Below, piece by piece: positions 1-8,653 of a DNA stretch of 64,000 bases (positions within the stretch are counted from its first letter, which is position 1; each line of letters opens with the position of its first letter). The position numbers and the translations under genes were made by a program. Below the pieces are notes generated by a model. The model was given only the letters and a program-made list of their open reading frames with translations. It was not told the origin of the DNA and ran no database searches. The DNA comes from Verrucomicrobiaceae bacterium (GTDB taxonomy: Bacteria; Verrucomicrobiota; Verrucomicrobiia; Verrucomicrobiales; Verrucomicrobiaceae), in the NCBI GenBank assembly GCA_016795465.1, contig JAEUHK010000008.1, positions 1 to 64,000 of the forward strand. Reading direction: 5' to 3'.

Positions 1-2130
1 GGCATCCGCTTTTCGCAGCAGCTTTCCGTCGAGGTGGAGCAGGGCGCGCTGCGCCAGGTGAGCCTGCGCCTGCCCGCCGCGCTGCCTGAGGCCGTGGTGA
101 GCGGCCAGTTGCTGCGCGAGATGCGCACGCGCGTGGAAAACGGCGAGCGCATCTACGACTGCTCCTTCCAGACCGACGTGCTCGATGCCGCGGCGCTCAC
201 CTTTGACATCGATCTGCCGCTCGGCGCGGACTTCGACGTGCCCTTTGTCAAAGTGGCCGATGCAGGCCGCCTCACACGCTGGTTCGTGCTCGACAACGCC
301 TCCGCGCGCGAGGCGAAGATCACGACGAAGACCGCGCTGGAGAGCGTGGCACGCGATGCGGTGCCGTATCTGCCCGCCGACCTCGTGCGTCCGGAGTTTT
401 TCCGCGCCACAGAGGACGGCGCGCTCAAAGTGGCCTACCAGCAGCTCACCAGCACGGAGGGAAATGCCGCGCTGATCACGCTGGCGGACTTGACCACGCT
501 GCTGCGTGCCGACGGCACGCGCTGGGACATCGCGCGCTACTCGCTGATCAACCGCTCGCTGCAATTCCTGCCTGTGATTTTGCCAGAGGGCGCGGAACTC
601 ATCACCGTGAGCGTCTCCGGCGCGCCAGTGCGCGCGGACGAGGAGACGGTGTCTGGAAAACGTGTGCGCCTCATCCCGCTCATCCACACGCGGCCGGGCC
701 AGCGCGCGCTGGATGTGAAGCTCGTGTATCGCTTCCGCGCCGCGGCGGACGGACTGGCCGCTCGCACGACGCTCGACGATCCTGAGCTGCCCGGCCTCTC
801 GGTCGAGCGCACCACGTGGACCGTGTGGACACCGCAGGGCCATCAGCTCGCCTCCTTTGATGGAAACATGGAGGAAGTCGGCAAAGAAGGCCAGGAGCTC
901 CAGCAGCTCGAAGGCATGCTCTCCGAGCTCGGCGAGGCGAACCGTCTTCTTGCGCGCGGTGATCTCAATCCGCAGACCGCCATGCTTTGCTACACGCAGG
1001 CGAAGGAGCTGACGCAGAAGATTCAGGAGAAAAAACAGTCCACGCTTGAGCGCATCGTCTCGAATGGGCTCACGGACTTGCTGGATGGCCGATACGAGAA
1101 GAAACTCGACGAGTATTCGGCACGCTACGTTGGAAACGACCAGATGGACGATGATGTGGTCCAGCAAGGCACGCTGCTCGAAAACAACTGGCGGACTTAC
1201 TCCGCCAAGGGCGGCAAGCTGGCCGGCAAAAAGACGCAGGCCGACGGGAACACCTTCTGGAGCTTCAACAAGAGTGGCGAAGGCACCTTGAAACTCAACG
1301 ACGCGAACACCTTCACCGGCAGCGTGGCCGTGAACGGAGGCCAGCTTTTGAATGACAACATCGCGGTGGATAACCTCTATTTCGGAAATCAGGTGCAGCA
1401 GCAGGATGGACGCGAGCCGCAAAAAGTGCCGCTCGGTGTGCCGCTAGCCACCGGAAGAAGCGAGACCATCTCCGGCGTGCGCAGCGGGGGCATCGCCATC
1501 CAGAACGGCGTCGTTGACAACCTGCTCGTGGCAGGCGCGCCCATCCAGCTCAACGGCGGCACCTTGAATCTCAACGGCGCGGTCCAGCAAGGCCAGTTGA
1601 TGGTCGGCAACAACGCCGTCAATTCCAATGCACGTGCGAACAACCTGAGCCAGCTTCGCGTGAGTGAACCGTCGCGGTCGATCAGCAATGTGGCGGCAGA
1701 ACAGCAAACGCGTGCTGAACCTAGCAATCGTTCGACACCAGCAGCGATGAGCGCCGCGGATCCGTTCGGCGCCGCGCCAGTGGGGGGGGCGATGGCAGCC
1801 GCAGCAGTTTCGTCTCCCGCCGCGCCAGCACCGAGAGCGGAACCACTGAAGGAACAGAAACAGGAAGCAGACGCGCCGCAAATCCCTGCCGAAATGCCGC
1901 AGGCGTTGAAGCCGACGGGGCGTCATGCGCTGGACATCGAGCCGCCTGCGGAGGGCGTGGTGCATCACTACTCGAAGCTCAAAGACCATGCGGTGCTCGA
2001 AATCACGCTGAAACTGGAGTCCAAGCAGGGACAAACTGCGCGCGTGGTGTTCCTGTGCGGCGGTCTGCTGCTGTGCGCGGGCTTGTGGCGCTGGACCGGC
2101 GCTCGCAGGGCCGCCATCGGACAGGTCTGA
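1..2130 (+). CDS. Large membrane-anchored surface protein (5' truncated by window edge)
   Basis: The reading frame is open from base 1, so the true start lies upstream; the GTG at 34 is only an internal start-like codon. About 709 residues are visible. Most looks like extracytoplasmic beta-rich sequence. A helical, Gln/Glu-rich stretch lies around residues 300-350. Near residue 430 there is one copy of an autotransporter-associated strand repeat (NDANTFTGSVAVNGG). It is followed by an Ala/Pro/Gln-rich linker (about 570-640) and one C-terminal membrane helix (VVFLCGGLLLCAGLW) with a basic tail. The protein is therefore probably anchored by its C-terminus with the bulk outside the cytoplasm. 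I do not recognise a function. A tandem GTCTGAC-type repeat overlaps its stop codon. Confidence 0.75.
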   Translation, partial: GIRFSQQLSVEVEQGALRQVSLRLPAALPEAVVSGQLLREMRTRVENGERIYDCSFQTDVLDAAALTFDIDLPLGADFDVPFVKVADAGRLTRWFVLDNASAREAKITTKTALESVARDAVPYLPADLVRPEFFRATEDGALKVAYQQLTSTEGNAALITLADLTTLLRADGTRWDIARYSLINRSLQFLPVILPEGAELITVSVSGAPVRADEETVSGKRVRLIPLIHTRPGQRALDVKLVYRFRAAADGLAARTTLDDPELPGLSVERTTWTVWTPQGHQLASFDGNMEEVGKEGQELQQLEGMLSELGEANRLLARGDLNPQTAMLCYTQAKELTQKIQEKKQSTLERIVSNGLTDLLDGRYEKKLDEYSARYVGNDQMDDDVVQQGTLLENNWRTYSAKGGKLAGKKTQADGNTFWSFNKSGEGTLKLNDANTFTGSVAVNGGQLLNDNIAVDNLYFGNQVQQQDGREPQKVPLGVPLATGRSETISGVRSGGIAIQNGVVDNLLVAGAPIQLNGGTLNLNGAVQQGQLMVGNNAVNSNARANNLSQLRVSEPSRSISNVAAEQQTRAEPSNRSTPAAMSAADPFGAAPVGGAMAAAAVSSPAAPAPRAEPLKEQKQEADAPQIPAEMPQALKPTGRHALDIEPPAEGVVHHYSKLKDHAVLEITLKLESKQGQTARVVFLCGGLLLCAGLWRWTGARRAAIGQV

Positions 2131-2154
2131 CTTGTCTGACGAGTCTGACAGGGC
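2120..2154. repeat. GTCTGAC-word tandem repeat (family G)
   Basis: Three imperfect copies of the word GTCTGAC separated by 2-3 bases, flanked by the short inverted ends GGCC-region/GGGCC. It spans the last codons of the upstream gene and the gap before the Fe-ADH gene. A related word (GTCGGACTCGTCCGACTC) lies inside the coding sequence at 60128-60163. Confidence 0.6.
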
Positions 2155-2166
2155 CAAGGAGCCTCC

Positions 2167-3252
2167 ATGCATCGTTTTGAGTTCATGACCGCGCAGCGCA
2201 TCGTTTTCGGACGCGGCGTCATCGCGGAATTGGAGGCTCTCTGCGCGGGTTTTGGCTCGAATGTGCTCATGGTGACCGGAAGTGATCCCAATCGCTTTTC
2301 CGTGCTGCCGAAGGCCAAACGCGTTTCCGTGAGCGGCGAGCCCACCGTGGCCGATTTGGAGCGTGGAAGGGCTTTGACGGCCCAAATCGATGTCGTGGTG
2401 GCGATCGGCGGCGGCAGTGTCATCGACGCTGGCAAGGCCATCGCCGCGATGGCGACGCAACCGGGCGACTTGATGCGCTACATCGAGGTGATCGGCGAAG
2501 GGCGGCCGCTGGAGGCGGCTCCCCTGCCCTTCATCGCCGTGCCGACCACCGCCGGCACCGGCGCGGAGGCCACGCGCAACGCCGTGATCGCCAGCGAGAC
2601 GCATCGCGTGAAGGCCAGCCTGCGTCATGCGAGCATGCTGCCGCGCGTCGCATTGATCGATCCCGAGCTCGCGCGCGGCGTGCCGCCCGCTGTGACCGCC
2701 GCGAGCGGCATGGACGCGCTGACGCAGTGCCTGGAGGCTTTTGTATGCACACGCGCGCAGCCGATGACCGACGCGCTATGCGTCGATGGCATCACGCGAG
2801 CCGCACGATCGCTGGAGCGCGCCTTTCACGATGGAAACGACCTCGACGCGCGCGAGGACATGGCGCTCTGCGCGCTCTACAGCGGCATGGCGTTGGCAAA
2901 TGCGGGCCTCGGCGCCGTGCATGGCTTCGCCGCGCCCATCGGCGGCATGTTTCACGCGCCGCACGGTGCTGTTTGCGCGGCGCTGCTGGCTCCTGTGTGG
3001 AGTGCCAATGCGCAGCGCGTCACGAACCGCGAAAAATTCGAGTGCGTCGATGAATTGCTCGGCGGCGATGCCATTTCGTGGCTGCGCGGCATGACAGAGC
3101 GTTTGCGCATCCCCAAACTGACCGCCTGGGGCATCCAGGAGACCGATCTCGACGAAATCGCCCGCAAAGCCGCCGCCGCGAGCAGCATGAAGGCGAATCC
3201 GGTGGCGCTGACGCATGCGGAGCTGGTGGCGATCCTGCGTGAGGCGCTGTGA
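2167..3252 (+). CDS. Iron-containing alcohol dehydrogenase family protein
   Basis: 361 residues, in the size range of group III Fe-dependent alcohol dehydrogenases, which oxidise or reduce small alcohols and aldehydes with NAD(P)(H) in the cytoplasm. The N-terminal nucleotide-binding half carries GGGSVIDAGKA near residue 80 and TTAGTGAE near 128. The C-terminal helical half carries the metal-site histidines in AVHGFAAPIGG (about 255) and HAPHGAVCA (about 270). An AAGGAG ribosome-binding site at 2156-2161 sits 5 bases before the ATG and fixes the start. The next gene is an aldolase, 43 bases downstream on the same strand, so the pair may act on a short-chain sugar or aldehyde. Substrate cannot be read from sequence. 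Confidence 0.9.
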   Translation: MHRFEFMTAQRIVFGRGVIAELEALCAGFGSNVLMVTGSDPNRFSVLPKAKRVSVSGEPTVADLERGRALTAQIDVVVAIGGGSVIDAGKAIAAMATQPGDLMRYIEVIGEGRPLEAAPLPFIAVPTTAGTGAEATRNAVIASETHRVKASLRHASMLPRVALIDPELARGVPPAVTAASGMDALTQCLEAFVCTRAQPMTDALCVDGITRAARSLERAFHDGNDLDAREDMALCALYSGMALANAGLGAVHGFAAPIGGMFHAPHGAVCAALLAPVWSANAQRVTNREKFECVDELLGGDAISWLRGMTERLRIPKLTAWGIQETDLDEIARKAAAASSMKANPVALTHAELVAILREAL

Positions 3253-3295
3253 AAGTTGACGCTCACTCAGGCCGCTTGTAGAAGCCCGCCCCACC

Positions 3296-4126
3296 ATGAA
3301 ATCCTTCCGCCTGAAACGCCTCTTCAACGCCAAGTCCAACCGCTGCTTTGATGTGGCCGTCGATCACGGGTTCTTTAATCAAGCGGGCTTTCTCCAAGGC
3401 ATTGAAGACATGCGAAAAGTCATCACCACGCTGGTGGATGCCGCGCCGGACGCGATCCAGCTCACGCTGGGCATGGCGCGGCATTTGCAGGAGATTCCAG
3501 GCCGTGAGAAGCCCAGCCTCGTGCTTCGCACGGACGTGGCGAACATCTACGGCAAAACATTGCCGGAAAACCGTCGCTTCAGCCTGATGCTGGAGGACTG
3601 CATGCTGCAGGCGGTGCGCCACGACGCGGCCTGCGTGTGTGTGAACCTCTTCCAGATCCCCGGCGCGCCGGAGGTGCATGCGGAGTGCGTGGAGAACATC
3701 CTCAAGCTGAAACCGCAGGCCGATTACTACGGCATGCCGATGATGGTGGAGCCGCTGGTGTTTCAGCCGAATGAAAAAGCCGGTGGCTACATGGTGAATG
3801 GCGATGAGACGGCCATCACCTACCTCGTGCGTCAGGCCGTGGAGCTGGGTGCGGACATCATCAAGGCGGATCCGACGGACGATGTGAGCCGTTACCACAA
3901 AGTGATTGAAGCAGCCTCCGGCATTCCCGTTCTCGTGCGCGGCGGAGGTCGGGTGAGTGATCGCGAGATCCTGGAACGCACGCAGGGTCTGCTCCAGCAA
4001 GGCGCGGCGGGCATCGTGTACGGTCGCAACGTCATCCAGCATCCGAATCCGAAGGGCATCACGCGTGCGCTGATGGCGATGGTACACGATGGAGCGGGCG
4101 TGGATGAGGCGTTGGGACTGATCTGA
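3296..4126 (+). CDS. DhnA/FbaB-type class I aldolase family protein
   Basis: 276 residues with a class I (Schiff-base) aldolase TIM barrel of the DhnA/FbaB/DeoC superfamily. The strand-end motif VAVDHGFF is near residue 20. The probable Schiff-base lysine is in GADIIKADPTDD near 185, and a phosphate-binding glycine segment follows (VRGGGRVSD, then GAAGIVYGRNV near 240). Such enzymes cleave or form C-C bonds in sugar phosphates or related ketoacids in the cytoplasm. The gene follows the Fe-ADH gene, which could reduce an aldehyde product (inference). It is followed by an iterated-word hairpin and a strong terminator. A second family member closes the window (62564-63520). Exact substrate is unknown. 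Confidence 0.87.
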   Translation: MKSFRLKRLFNAKSNRCFDVAVDHGFFNQAGFLQGIEDMRKVITTLVDAAPDAIQLTLGMARHLQEIPGREKPSLVLRTDVANIYGKTLPENRRFSLMLEDCMLQAVRHDAACVCVNLFQIPGAPEVHAECVENILKLKPQADYYGMPMMVEPLVFQPNEKAGGYMVNGDETAITYLVRQAVELGADIIKADPTDDVSRYHKVIEAASGIPVLVRGGGRVSDREILERTQGLLQQGAAGIVYGRNVIQHPNPKGITRALMAMVHDGAGVDEALGLI

Positions 4127-4131
4127 AGCCG

Positions 4132-4205
4132 TTGGAGTATTGGATTCTTGGAGTGTTGGAGGCTGGAAAACAAGACTCCAGCTCTCCAGCTCTCCATCAC
4201 TCCAA
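4132..4205. repeat. Iterated-word inverted repeat, family D (TTGGAGTATTGGA / CTCCATCACTCCAA)
   Basis: Left arm 4132-4166 repeats variants of TTGGAG; right arm 4175-4205 repeats CTCCA variants. The arms are roughly reverse complementary and separated by about 8 bases. It starts 5 bases after the aldolase stop codon. An element with the same words follows the other DhnA-family aldolase at 63532-63596. Confidence 0.7.
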
Positions 4206-4214
4206 CGCAGGCAT

Positions 4215-4257
4215 GAAAAAGCCGCGACGCGCTTTCGCGGGTCGCGGCTGATTTTTC
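4215..4257. terminator. Bidirectional rho-independent terminator
   Basis: The 9-bp stem AGCCGCGAC (4220-4228) pairs with GTCGCGGCT (4241-4249) and is bordered by A5 on the left and T5 at 4252-4256. It lies between the convergent aldolase (+) and Gfo/Idh/MocA (-) genes and can terminate both. Confidence 0.85.
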
Positions 4258-4269
4258 ACTCGAGGATCA

Positions 4270-5664
4270 TCAGATGATCTCGACGTTCTGCATGCCGAGC
4301 TTCGCGTAGTCCTCGGGCTTGTAGCCGGGGATGGCGATGGGATACCAGCCGTTGGCGTCCGGTTTGACGGGGGCTTCCGTCTCGGGCGTGACGATGGCGG
4401 GCATGTGCTGCACCTTGGAGTTGAGCGCCTCATCCCACTTGATCTCCTTGCCGGAGTAGGTGGCCATGCGGCCCATGATGGCGGTCATGGTGCTCTCGGC
4501 GCCGTAGTAGGCGTTGTTGAGCGGCTTGTTGTTGATGATGGCATCCTGCAGCGTGTCGTGCTCGACCTGATACGGATTCGGATCGCCGCCGGAGCCGCCT
4601 TTCTTGCCTTTGGCACCCTTCTCGTCGCCACCGCGGGCGGGGCGATACTTCCAGATGGTGTTGCCCTTGTGATCGACGGCGTAGCACTTGCCGCTGTTGT
4701 CGAGGTACACCTTGCCCTTGGTGCCGGTGAATTCTTCACGCACGTCCGGCTTGGTGTTGCTCTGGTGACGGCACTGGCTGTTGACGCGCACGCCGTTGGC
4801 ATAGGTGAACTCGACGTAGTGGTGGTCATAAATCTGGCCCCACTTCTTGTCCACGCGCTGCTGACGGCCGCCCATGCCGGCGGCGGTCTCCGGATGGCCG
4901 CCGATGAACCAGTTGGCGACGTCGATGTTGTGAATGTGCTGCTCGTTGATGTGGTCGCCGCACAGCCAGGTGAAGTGATACCAGTTGTTGCACTGGTACA
5001 TGAGCTCGTTCATGCCCTCTTTGCGATCGCGGAACCAGATGCCGCCGCCGTTCCAGTAAACCTGGCCGGAGACGATGTCGCCGATGATGCCCTGCTCCTT
5101 GACCTGCTTCAGCGCGTCGAGGTAGCAGTTCTGGTAGCGGCGCTGGAGGCCGACGACGACCTTCAATTTCTTCTCATCGGCCACTTTGGCCATTTCGAGC
5201 ACCTTGCGCACGCCGGGGCTGTCCACGGCGACGGGTTTTTCCATGAACACGTTTTTTCCGGCGTTGATGGCGGCCTCGAAGTGATACGGGCGGAAGCCGG
5301 GAGGCGTCGTGAGAATGACGAGGTCGCAGGAGTCGATGACCTTCTTGTAGCCTTCGACGCCGTCGTAAATGCGGTCATCGACCTGCACACGCTCGGCGTG
5401 CTTGTTGCGGAGATTGGAGAGAGAGCTTTCGGCTTTCTCTTTGAAGGCATCGCACACGGCGTGGAGCACGAAATTCGCATTCGGCGTGGTGAGCGCCTGA
5501 TCTGCAGCGCCCGAGCCACGGCCGCCGGAGCCGATGAGGCCGATTTTGACTTTGTCGCTGCCCGCAGCCCAGGCGGACTGGGCGACGGTGAGAGCGCTGG
5601 CGGCGGCGGTGGTGCCGATAAACTGGCGGCGCGAGGTGGCCGCGGGTGTGGTTGGTGTGTTCAT
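4270..5664 (-). CDS. Tat-exported Gfo/Idh/MocA family oxidoreductase
   Basis: 464 residues. A twin-arginine signal (SRRQFIGTTAAASAL) at residues 11-25 predicts export in a folded state. The Rossmann fold begins at VKIGLIGSGGRGSG near residue 38. The motif FMEKPVAVD near 140 holds the usual catalytic-site EKP of the family, and HIHNIDVANWF near 240 is the second conserved block. These enzymes oxidise or reduce sugars with tightly bound NAD(P). Tat-exported members are abundant in Planctomycetes and Verrucomicrobia. The upstream gene on the same strand is a ketose 3-epimerase-like protein, separated by a 114-bp repeat. Context suggests sugar oxidation outside the cytoplasm; substrate unknown. 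Confidence 0.92.
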   Translation of the reverse strand: MNTPTTPAATSRRQFIGTTAAASALTVAQSAWAAGSDKVKIGLIGSGGRGSGAADQALTTPNANFVLHAVCDAFKEKAESSLSNLRNKHAERVQVDDRIYDGVEGYKKVIDSCDLVILTTPPGFRPYHFEAAINAGKNVFMEKPVAVDSPGVRKVLEMAKVADEKKLKVVVGLQRRYQNCYLDALKQVKEQGIIGDIVSGQVYWNGGGIWFRDRKEGMNELMYQCNNWYHFTWLCGDHINEQHIHNIDVANWFIGGHPETAAGMGGRQQRVDKKWGQIYDHHYVEFTYANGVRVNSQCRHQSNTKPDVREEFTGTKGKVYLDNSGKCYAVDHKGNTIWKYRPARGGDEKGAKGKKGGSGGDPNPYQVEHDTLQDAIINNKPLNNAYYGAESTMTAIMGRMATYSGKEIKWDEALNSKVQHMPAIVTPETEAPVKPDANGWYPIAIPGYKPEDYAKLGMQNVEII

Positions 5665-5718
5665 GAGGAGTGGGAAAACGTGCGGTTGGAGAGATTTCTG
5701 TGCGGGAATGAGGGCGGA

Positions 5719-5832
5719 AAATGACGAATTCAGAATGTCGAATGACGAAGGAATGTCGAAATGCGAAGCCCGAACGAGCGGTGAGGCGGTGGTTCGGGCT
5801 TCGTCATTCGGAATTCCTCATTCGTCATTCGC
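5719..5832. repeat. Iterated-word inverted repeat, family A (GAATGACGAAT / ATTCGTCATTC)
   Basis: The left arm (5719-5762) repeats AATGACGAAT-like words and the right arm (about 5800-5832) repeats ATTCGTCATTC-like words. Between them is a second nested hairpin, CGAAGCCCGAAC (5764-5775) with GTTCGGGCTTCG (5792-5803). It fills the gap between two minus-strand genes. Related copies are at 8650-8740, 22577-22710 and 36083-36178. Confidence 0.8.
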
Positions 5833-5833
5833 A

Positions 5834-6685
5834 TCAGGCGAGCGCCTTCTTGATGACCTGAATACCCTCCTCATACACCTGCTCGGTGCTGGGGAAGAAG
5901 TCACGCCAGACGCGGGTGGCGGCGGCGAGGTCCGGCAGGGCGCTGCCAAAGGCCTCGATGGTCATCCAGCCGTTGTAGCCGATCTTTTTGAGGTGCTGGA
6001 TCTGCTCGGTGAGGTTGATGTGGCCGCGACCGGGCGTGCCGCGATCATTTTCGGAGATGTGCACGTGGTTGAGCTTGCCGGAGGCGAAGACGGTGTCGAT
6101 GGCGGCGAACGGGTTCTTCTCCTCGATGTTCGCGTGGAAGGTGTCATACATCGTGCCGAAGTTCGGGTGATCCACGCGCTTCACGTAGCTGGCGGCCTGC
6201 TCCATCGTGTTGAGCAGGTGGCTCTCGAAGCGGTTCAGCGCCTCGATGGCGCACTTCACGCCTGCGGCCTGCGCGACCGGCGCGATGGCGCGATGCACCT
6301 CGGCAGCGTGGTTGAGCTCGGTTTCGGTCGGGAAGGCACCCGTGAACTGGCCGAGCACCTGGTAGTAAGGTCCGCAAAGGGTCTGCACGCCCGCGTTGTG
6401 GCAGCACTCGATCACGCGCTTCAGGTGGTCGATGGCGCCCTGGCGGTTCGCGGCGACGGGGGAGATGGCGTTGTGTGCTTCATCCGGCAAAACGGTCACA
6501 GCGGTGCACTCGAGGCCGTTGTCCTTCAGCACCTTGCCGATGGCGGCAAAGTGCGCCGGATTGCTCACATCGAAGATCGGCAGCTCGACGCCGTCGTAGC
6601 CGGCCTTCTTGAGTTTTTCGATGGTGGGGTAGTTGGCCTCGGTGACGTGGCCCGTGTACAAGAGGAGGTTGAATCCGATTTTCAT
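5834..6685 (-). CDS. Ketose 3-epimerase-like (D-tagatose 3-epimerase family) TIM-barrel protein
   Basis: 283 residues, the normal length for the D-tagatose/D-psicose 3-epimerase group of xylose-isomerase-like TIM barrels. Family blocks are visible: IEALNRFESHLLNT near residue 148 with the first catalytic Glu, MYDTFHANIEEKNP near 180 with metal-ligand Asp/His, HVHISENDRGTPGRGH near 208, and MTIEAFG near 243 with the second catalytic Glu. These enzymes epimerise free ketoses at C3 through a divalent metal in the cytoplasm; some relatives act as hydroxypyruvate isomerases. It precedes the Gfo/Idh/MocA gene on the same strand, which fits a keto-sugar pathway (inference). Confidence 0.87.
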   Translation of the reverse strand: MKIGFNLLLYTGHVTEANYPTIEKLKKAGYDGVELPIFDVSNPAHFAAIGKVLKDNGLECTAVTVLPDEAHNAISPVAANRQGAIDHLKRVIECCHNAGVQTLCGPYYQVLGQFTGAFPTETELNHAAEVHRAIAPVAQAAGVKCAIEALNRFESHLLNTMEQAASYVKRVDHPNFGTMYDTFHANIEEKNPFAAIDTVFASGKLNHVHISENDRGTPGRGHINLTEQIQHLKKIGYNGWMTIEAFGSALPDLAAATRVWRDFFPSTEQVYEEGIQVIKKALA

Positions 6686-6828
6686 GCGAGTGGGACCGCC
6701 AAGCTAGGGAGTCGCGGAAGAAATGGCAAGAACAGAAGCGCCGCGCGGTGTGACGATCACGCGGCCTCGCTTGCCGTGGTGCTTCTCTCCTTGAAAACAG
6801 CCCTGCCTCCCGCATCATGGCCGCCTGT

Positions 6829-7347
6829 ATGACGAAAACCGCCCGTTTCATCGCCTTCGCCGCCAGTTTGGCCCTCGTGTCGTGCCAAAACCCAGCCGAT
6901 CCCTCAGCCAACGTGAGCGATCCGTATGCCTCGAACTTCAACGACGGCTTCTACAATCCGTATCCCGGCCAGGGCGGCAGCATGCAGGCCGGCGCTCCGG
7001 CGCAGCCCACCTACCAGACACCGCCGGTCACGGCCGAGGCACCACCACCTCCTCCAGACCCGTATGCCTTTGGCGGAGGCTCGAAACCCTCCACCAGCTC
7101 GACAAGCAGCAGCAAGCCGAAGACCGTCGCCAGCAGCACGTCGTCGAAAAAGCCCACCACGAGCTCCTCGAAGTCGAAATCGAAGGCGAAGCCCAAATCC
7201 TCCAGTGGCTCGAAGTACACGGTCTCGAAGGGTGATTCGCTTTACGCCATCGCTTTGAAGAAAAAGACCACCGTGGCGAAGCTCAAAGCCGCCAACGGCC
7301 TGAAGAGCGATCTCATCCGCCCCGGCCAGGCGCTCAAAATTCCCTGA
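6829..7347 (+). CDS. LysM-domain lipoprotein
   Basis: About 172 residues from the ATG at 6829. An alternative in-frame ATG at 6817 would add four residues before the signal. The signal peptide [19 protein letters not shown] ends in a lipobox (LVSC), so the protein is probably a lipoprotein. A low-complexity Pro-rich and then Ser/Thr/Lys-rich linker (about 70-125) leads to one C-terminal LysM domain ([18 protein letters not shown] through RPGQALKIP), which binds peptidoglycan or other GlcNAc polymers. It probably tethers the outer membrane or envelope to the wall. No partner domain is present. A short hairpin follows the stop codon. Confidence 0.87.
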   Translation: MTKTARFIAFAASLALVSCQNPADPSANVSDPYASNFNDGFYNPYPGQGGSMQAGAPAQPTYQTPPVTAEAPPPPPDPYAFGGGSKPSTSSTSSSKPKTVASSTSSKKPTTSSSKSKSKAKPKSSSGSKYTVSKGDSLYAIALKKKTTVAKLKAANGLKSDLIRPGQALKIP

Positions 7348-7368
7348 TTCGAGCCTTTTCGCTCGAAT
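7347..7368. other. Short hairpin after LysM gene
   Basis: ATTCGAGC (7347-7354) pairs with GCTCGAAT (7361-7368) around a CTTTTC loop. It begins at the last base of the stop codon. No T-tract follows on the plus strand, so it is a weak terminator candidate only. Confidence 0.35.
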
Positions 7369-7413
7369 AAACCGGCTGCGTCCGGCGTCCGAAACCCGCC
7401 TCATACCCTGAAA

Positions 7414-8031
7414 ATGTCCGCCGCCGCCCCTGCCGCGACAGATCCCGTCGAGCCGCTCGACGTCGATCTCGTCAAACGCAGCCAGGCGGGAGACACGCGT
7501 GCGTTCGACCTGCTCGTCACACGCTACCGGTCGAGGATTTACGCCATGACTTACCATCTCGTCCAAAATGAAACCGAGGCCTGGGACCTCGCGCAGGAGG
7601 CCTTCATCAAGGCCTGGCGTGCCCTGCCGAATTTCAAGCTGGACGCCGCCTTCTACACCTGGCTCTACCGCATCGCCCACAACGTCACCTACGACTGGCT
7701 GCGGAAGAAAAAGATCCAGGGAGATGGCGAGTTCGATGACGAACGCACGGAGCACCGCGCCATGCCCGGCTCCCGCACCGCGCCGCAGGGTTTTGACGCC
7801 CCGGACCGTGCCATCAAGCGCCAGGAACTCGGCACACGCATCAACGAGGCCATCGCCCGCCTCTCCGCGGACCACCGGCAGGCCATCGTGCTGAGAGAAA
7901 TCGAGGGATTGTCGTATGAAGAGATCGCCGAGGTGATGAAGTGTTCCCTCGGCACCGTCATGTCCCGCCTGTTTTACGCCCGCAAGAAACTCCAAGAGAT
8001 GCTCAAGGACACTTATGAAAACCCCGTCTGA
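7414..8031 (+). CDS. ECF-family RNA polymerase sigma factor
   Basis: 205 residues with the two-domain ECF sigma architecture. Region 2 (about 20-100) includes FDLLVTRYRSRIY, the DLAQEAFIKAWRAL block and FYTWLYRIAHNVTYDWLR. Region 4 (about 140-200) includes LSADHRQAIVLREIEGLSYEEIAEVMKCSLGTVMSRL, where the helix-turn-helix contacts the -35 element (quoted as a block of the family). The linker carries charged residues only. The gene overlaps the anti-sigma-like gene by 17 bases, which implies translational coupling and points to that protein as its partner. Confidence 0.93.
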   Translation: MSAAAPAATDPVEPLDVDLVKRSQAGDTRAFDLLVTRYRSRIYAMTYHLVQNETEAWDLAQEAFIKAWRALPNFKLDAAFYTWLYRIAHNVTYDWLRKKKIQGDGEFDDERTEHRAMPGSRTAPQGFDAPDRAIKRQELGTRINEAIARLSADHRQAIVLREIEGLSYEEIAEVMKCSLGTVMSRLFYARKKLQEMLKDTYENPV

Positions 8032-8653
8032 CGAAAACCACGACCTCATCCGCTGGCTCGACGGTGAAATGACCGCCGCCGAACGCCGCGCCTTCGAGGC
8101 CAGCCTCCAAAACGACCCCGAGCTCGCCGCCGAGGCCGAATCGATGCGCCGTTTGAGCGAAAGCCTCAAAGCGCATCTCCCCGCCGAGATGCCCGTGCCA
8201 CACGCGGACTTCTTCAATTCACAAATCCAGGTCCGCATCGCCCAAATGGAGGCCGATGATGCCCGCGAACGCGAAAAAGCTGCCGCCAGCACCGCAGGCT
8301 GGCTTTCCTGGCTGCGCATGCCCTGGCTCGCCGGAGCCGCGGCGGCCGCTTTTGCCATCGCCGGGCTCGTTTGGACGCAAAACAGCTCCAGCAGCCGCTC
8401 CACCATCCTCAGCACCTACACGCCGAATCCCTCCGTGAAGGCCCAGGTCATCGAAAACACCGAAGCGGGTGCCACCGTGATCATGCTCGAAGGCCTCGCG
8501 CCGATCCCCGCCGAGAAGCAAGTCGCCGGCTTCCAGGTACACCACGCCGAATCCGATGCCGAAGTGGCCACGACGACGCTGTTTGATGAAGCCGGCTCCG
8601 TGATCGCGGTGGTGTCGAAGGACGCGAAAGGCCAGCCGACTCTTCTGCAATGA
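8015..8653 (+). CDS. Putative membrane anti-sigma factor
   Basis: 212 residues. The N-terminal 55 residues resemble the anti-sigma helical domain (DLIRWLDGEMTAAERRAFE, then ELAAEAESMRRLSESL), without the HxxxCxxC zinc motif. One membrane helix (WLAGAAAAAFAIAGLVW) lies around residue 105, followed by an extracytoplasmic domain of about 90 residues (YTPNPSVKAQVIENTEAGATV). The start overlaps the sigma gene by 17 bases, and the stop overlaps the next start as ATGA. The predicted role is to hold the ECF sigma factor at the membrane until an envelope signal arrives. This is inferred from layout and topology, not from a diagnostic motif. Confidence 0.75.
   Translation: MKTPSDENHDLIRWLDGEMTAAERRAFEASLQNDPELAAEAESMRRLSESLKAHLPAEMPVPHADFFNSQIQVRIAQMEADDAREREKAAASTAGWLSWLRMPWLAGAAAAAFAIAGLVWTQNSSSSRSTILSTYTPNPSVKAQVIENTEAGATVIMLEGLAPIPAEKQVAGFQVHHAESDAEVATTTLFDEAGSVIAVVSKDAKGQPTLLQ

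Noticed and set aside
5719..5832. CRISPR array or tRNA-like structure in the iterated repeats
   Set aside because: The words are inverted rather than directly spaced, have no fixed spacer length, and no cas genes or tRNA features are present.
6737..6760. CRP-like half sites (GTGTGACGATCACGC) upstream of the LysM gene
   Set aside because: The spacing between TGTGA and TCACG is 3 bases instead of 6, and the second half is imperfect.
5534..6832. 432-residue plus-strand frame over the epimerase gene
   Set aside because: Runs through a repeat element and opposite a clear TIM-barrel gene; the composition is that of a shadow.
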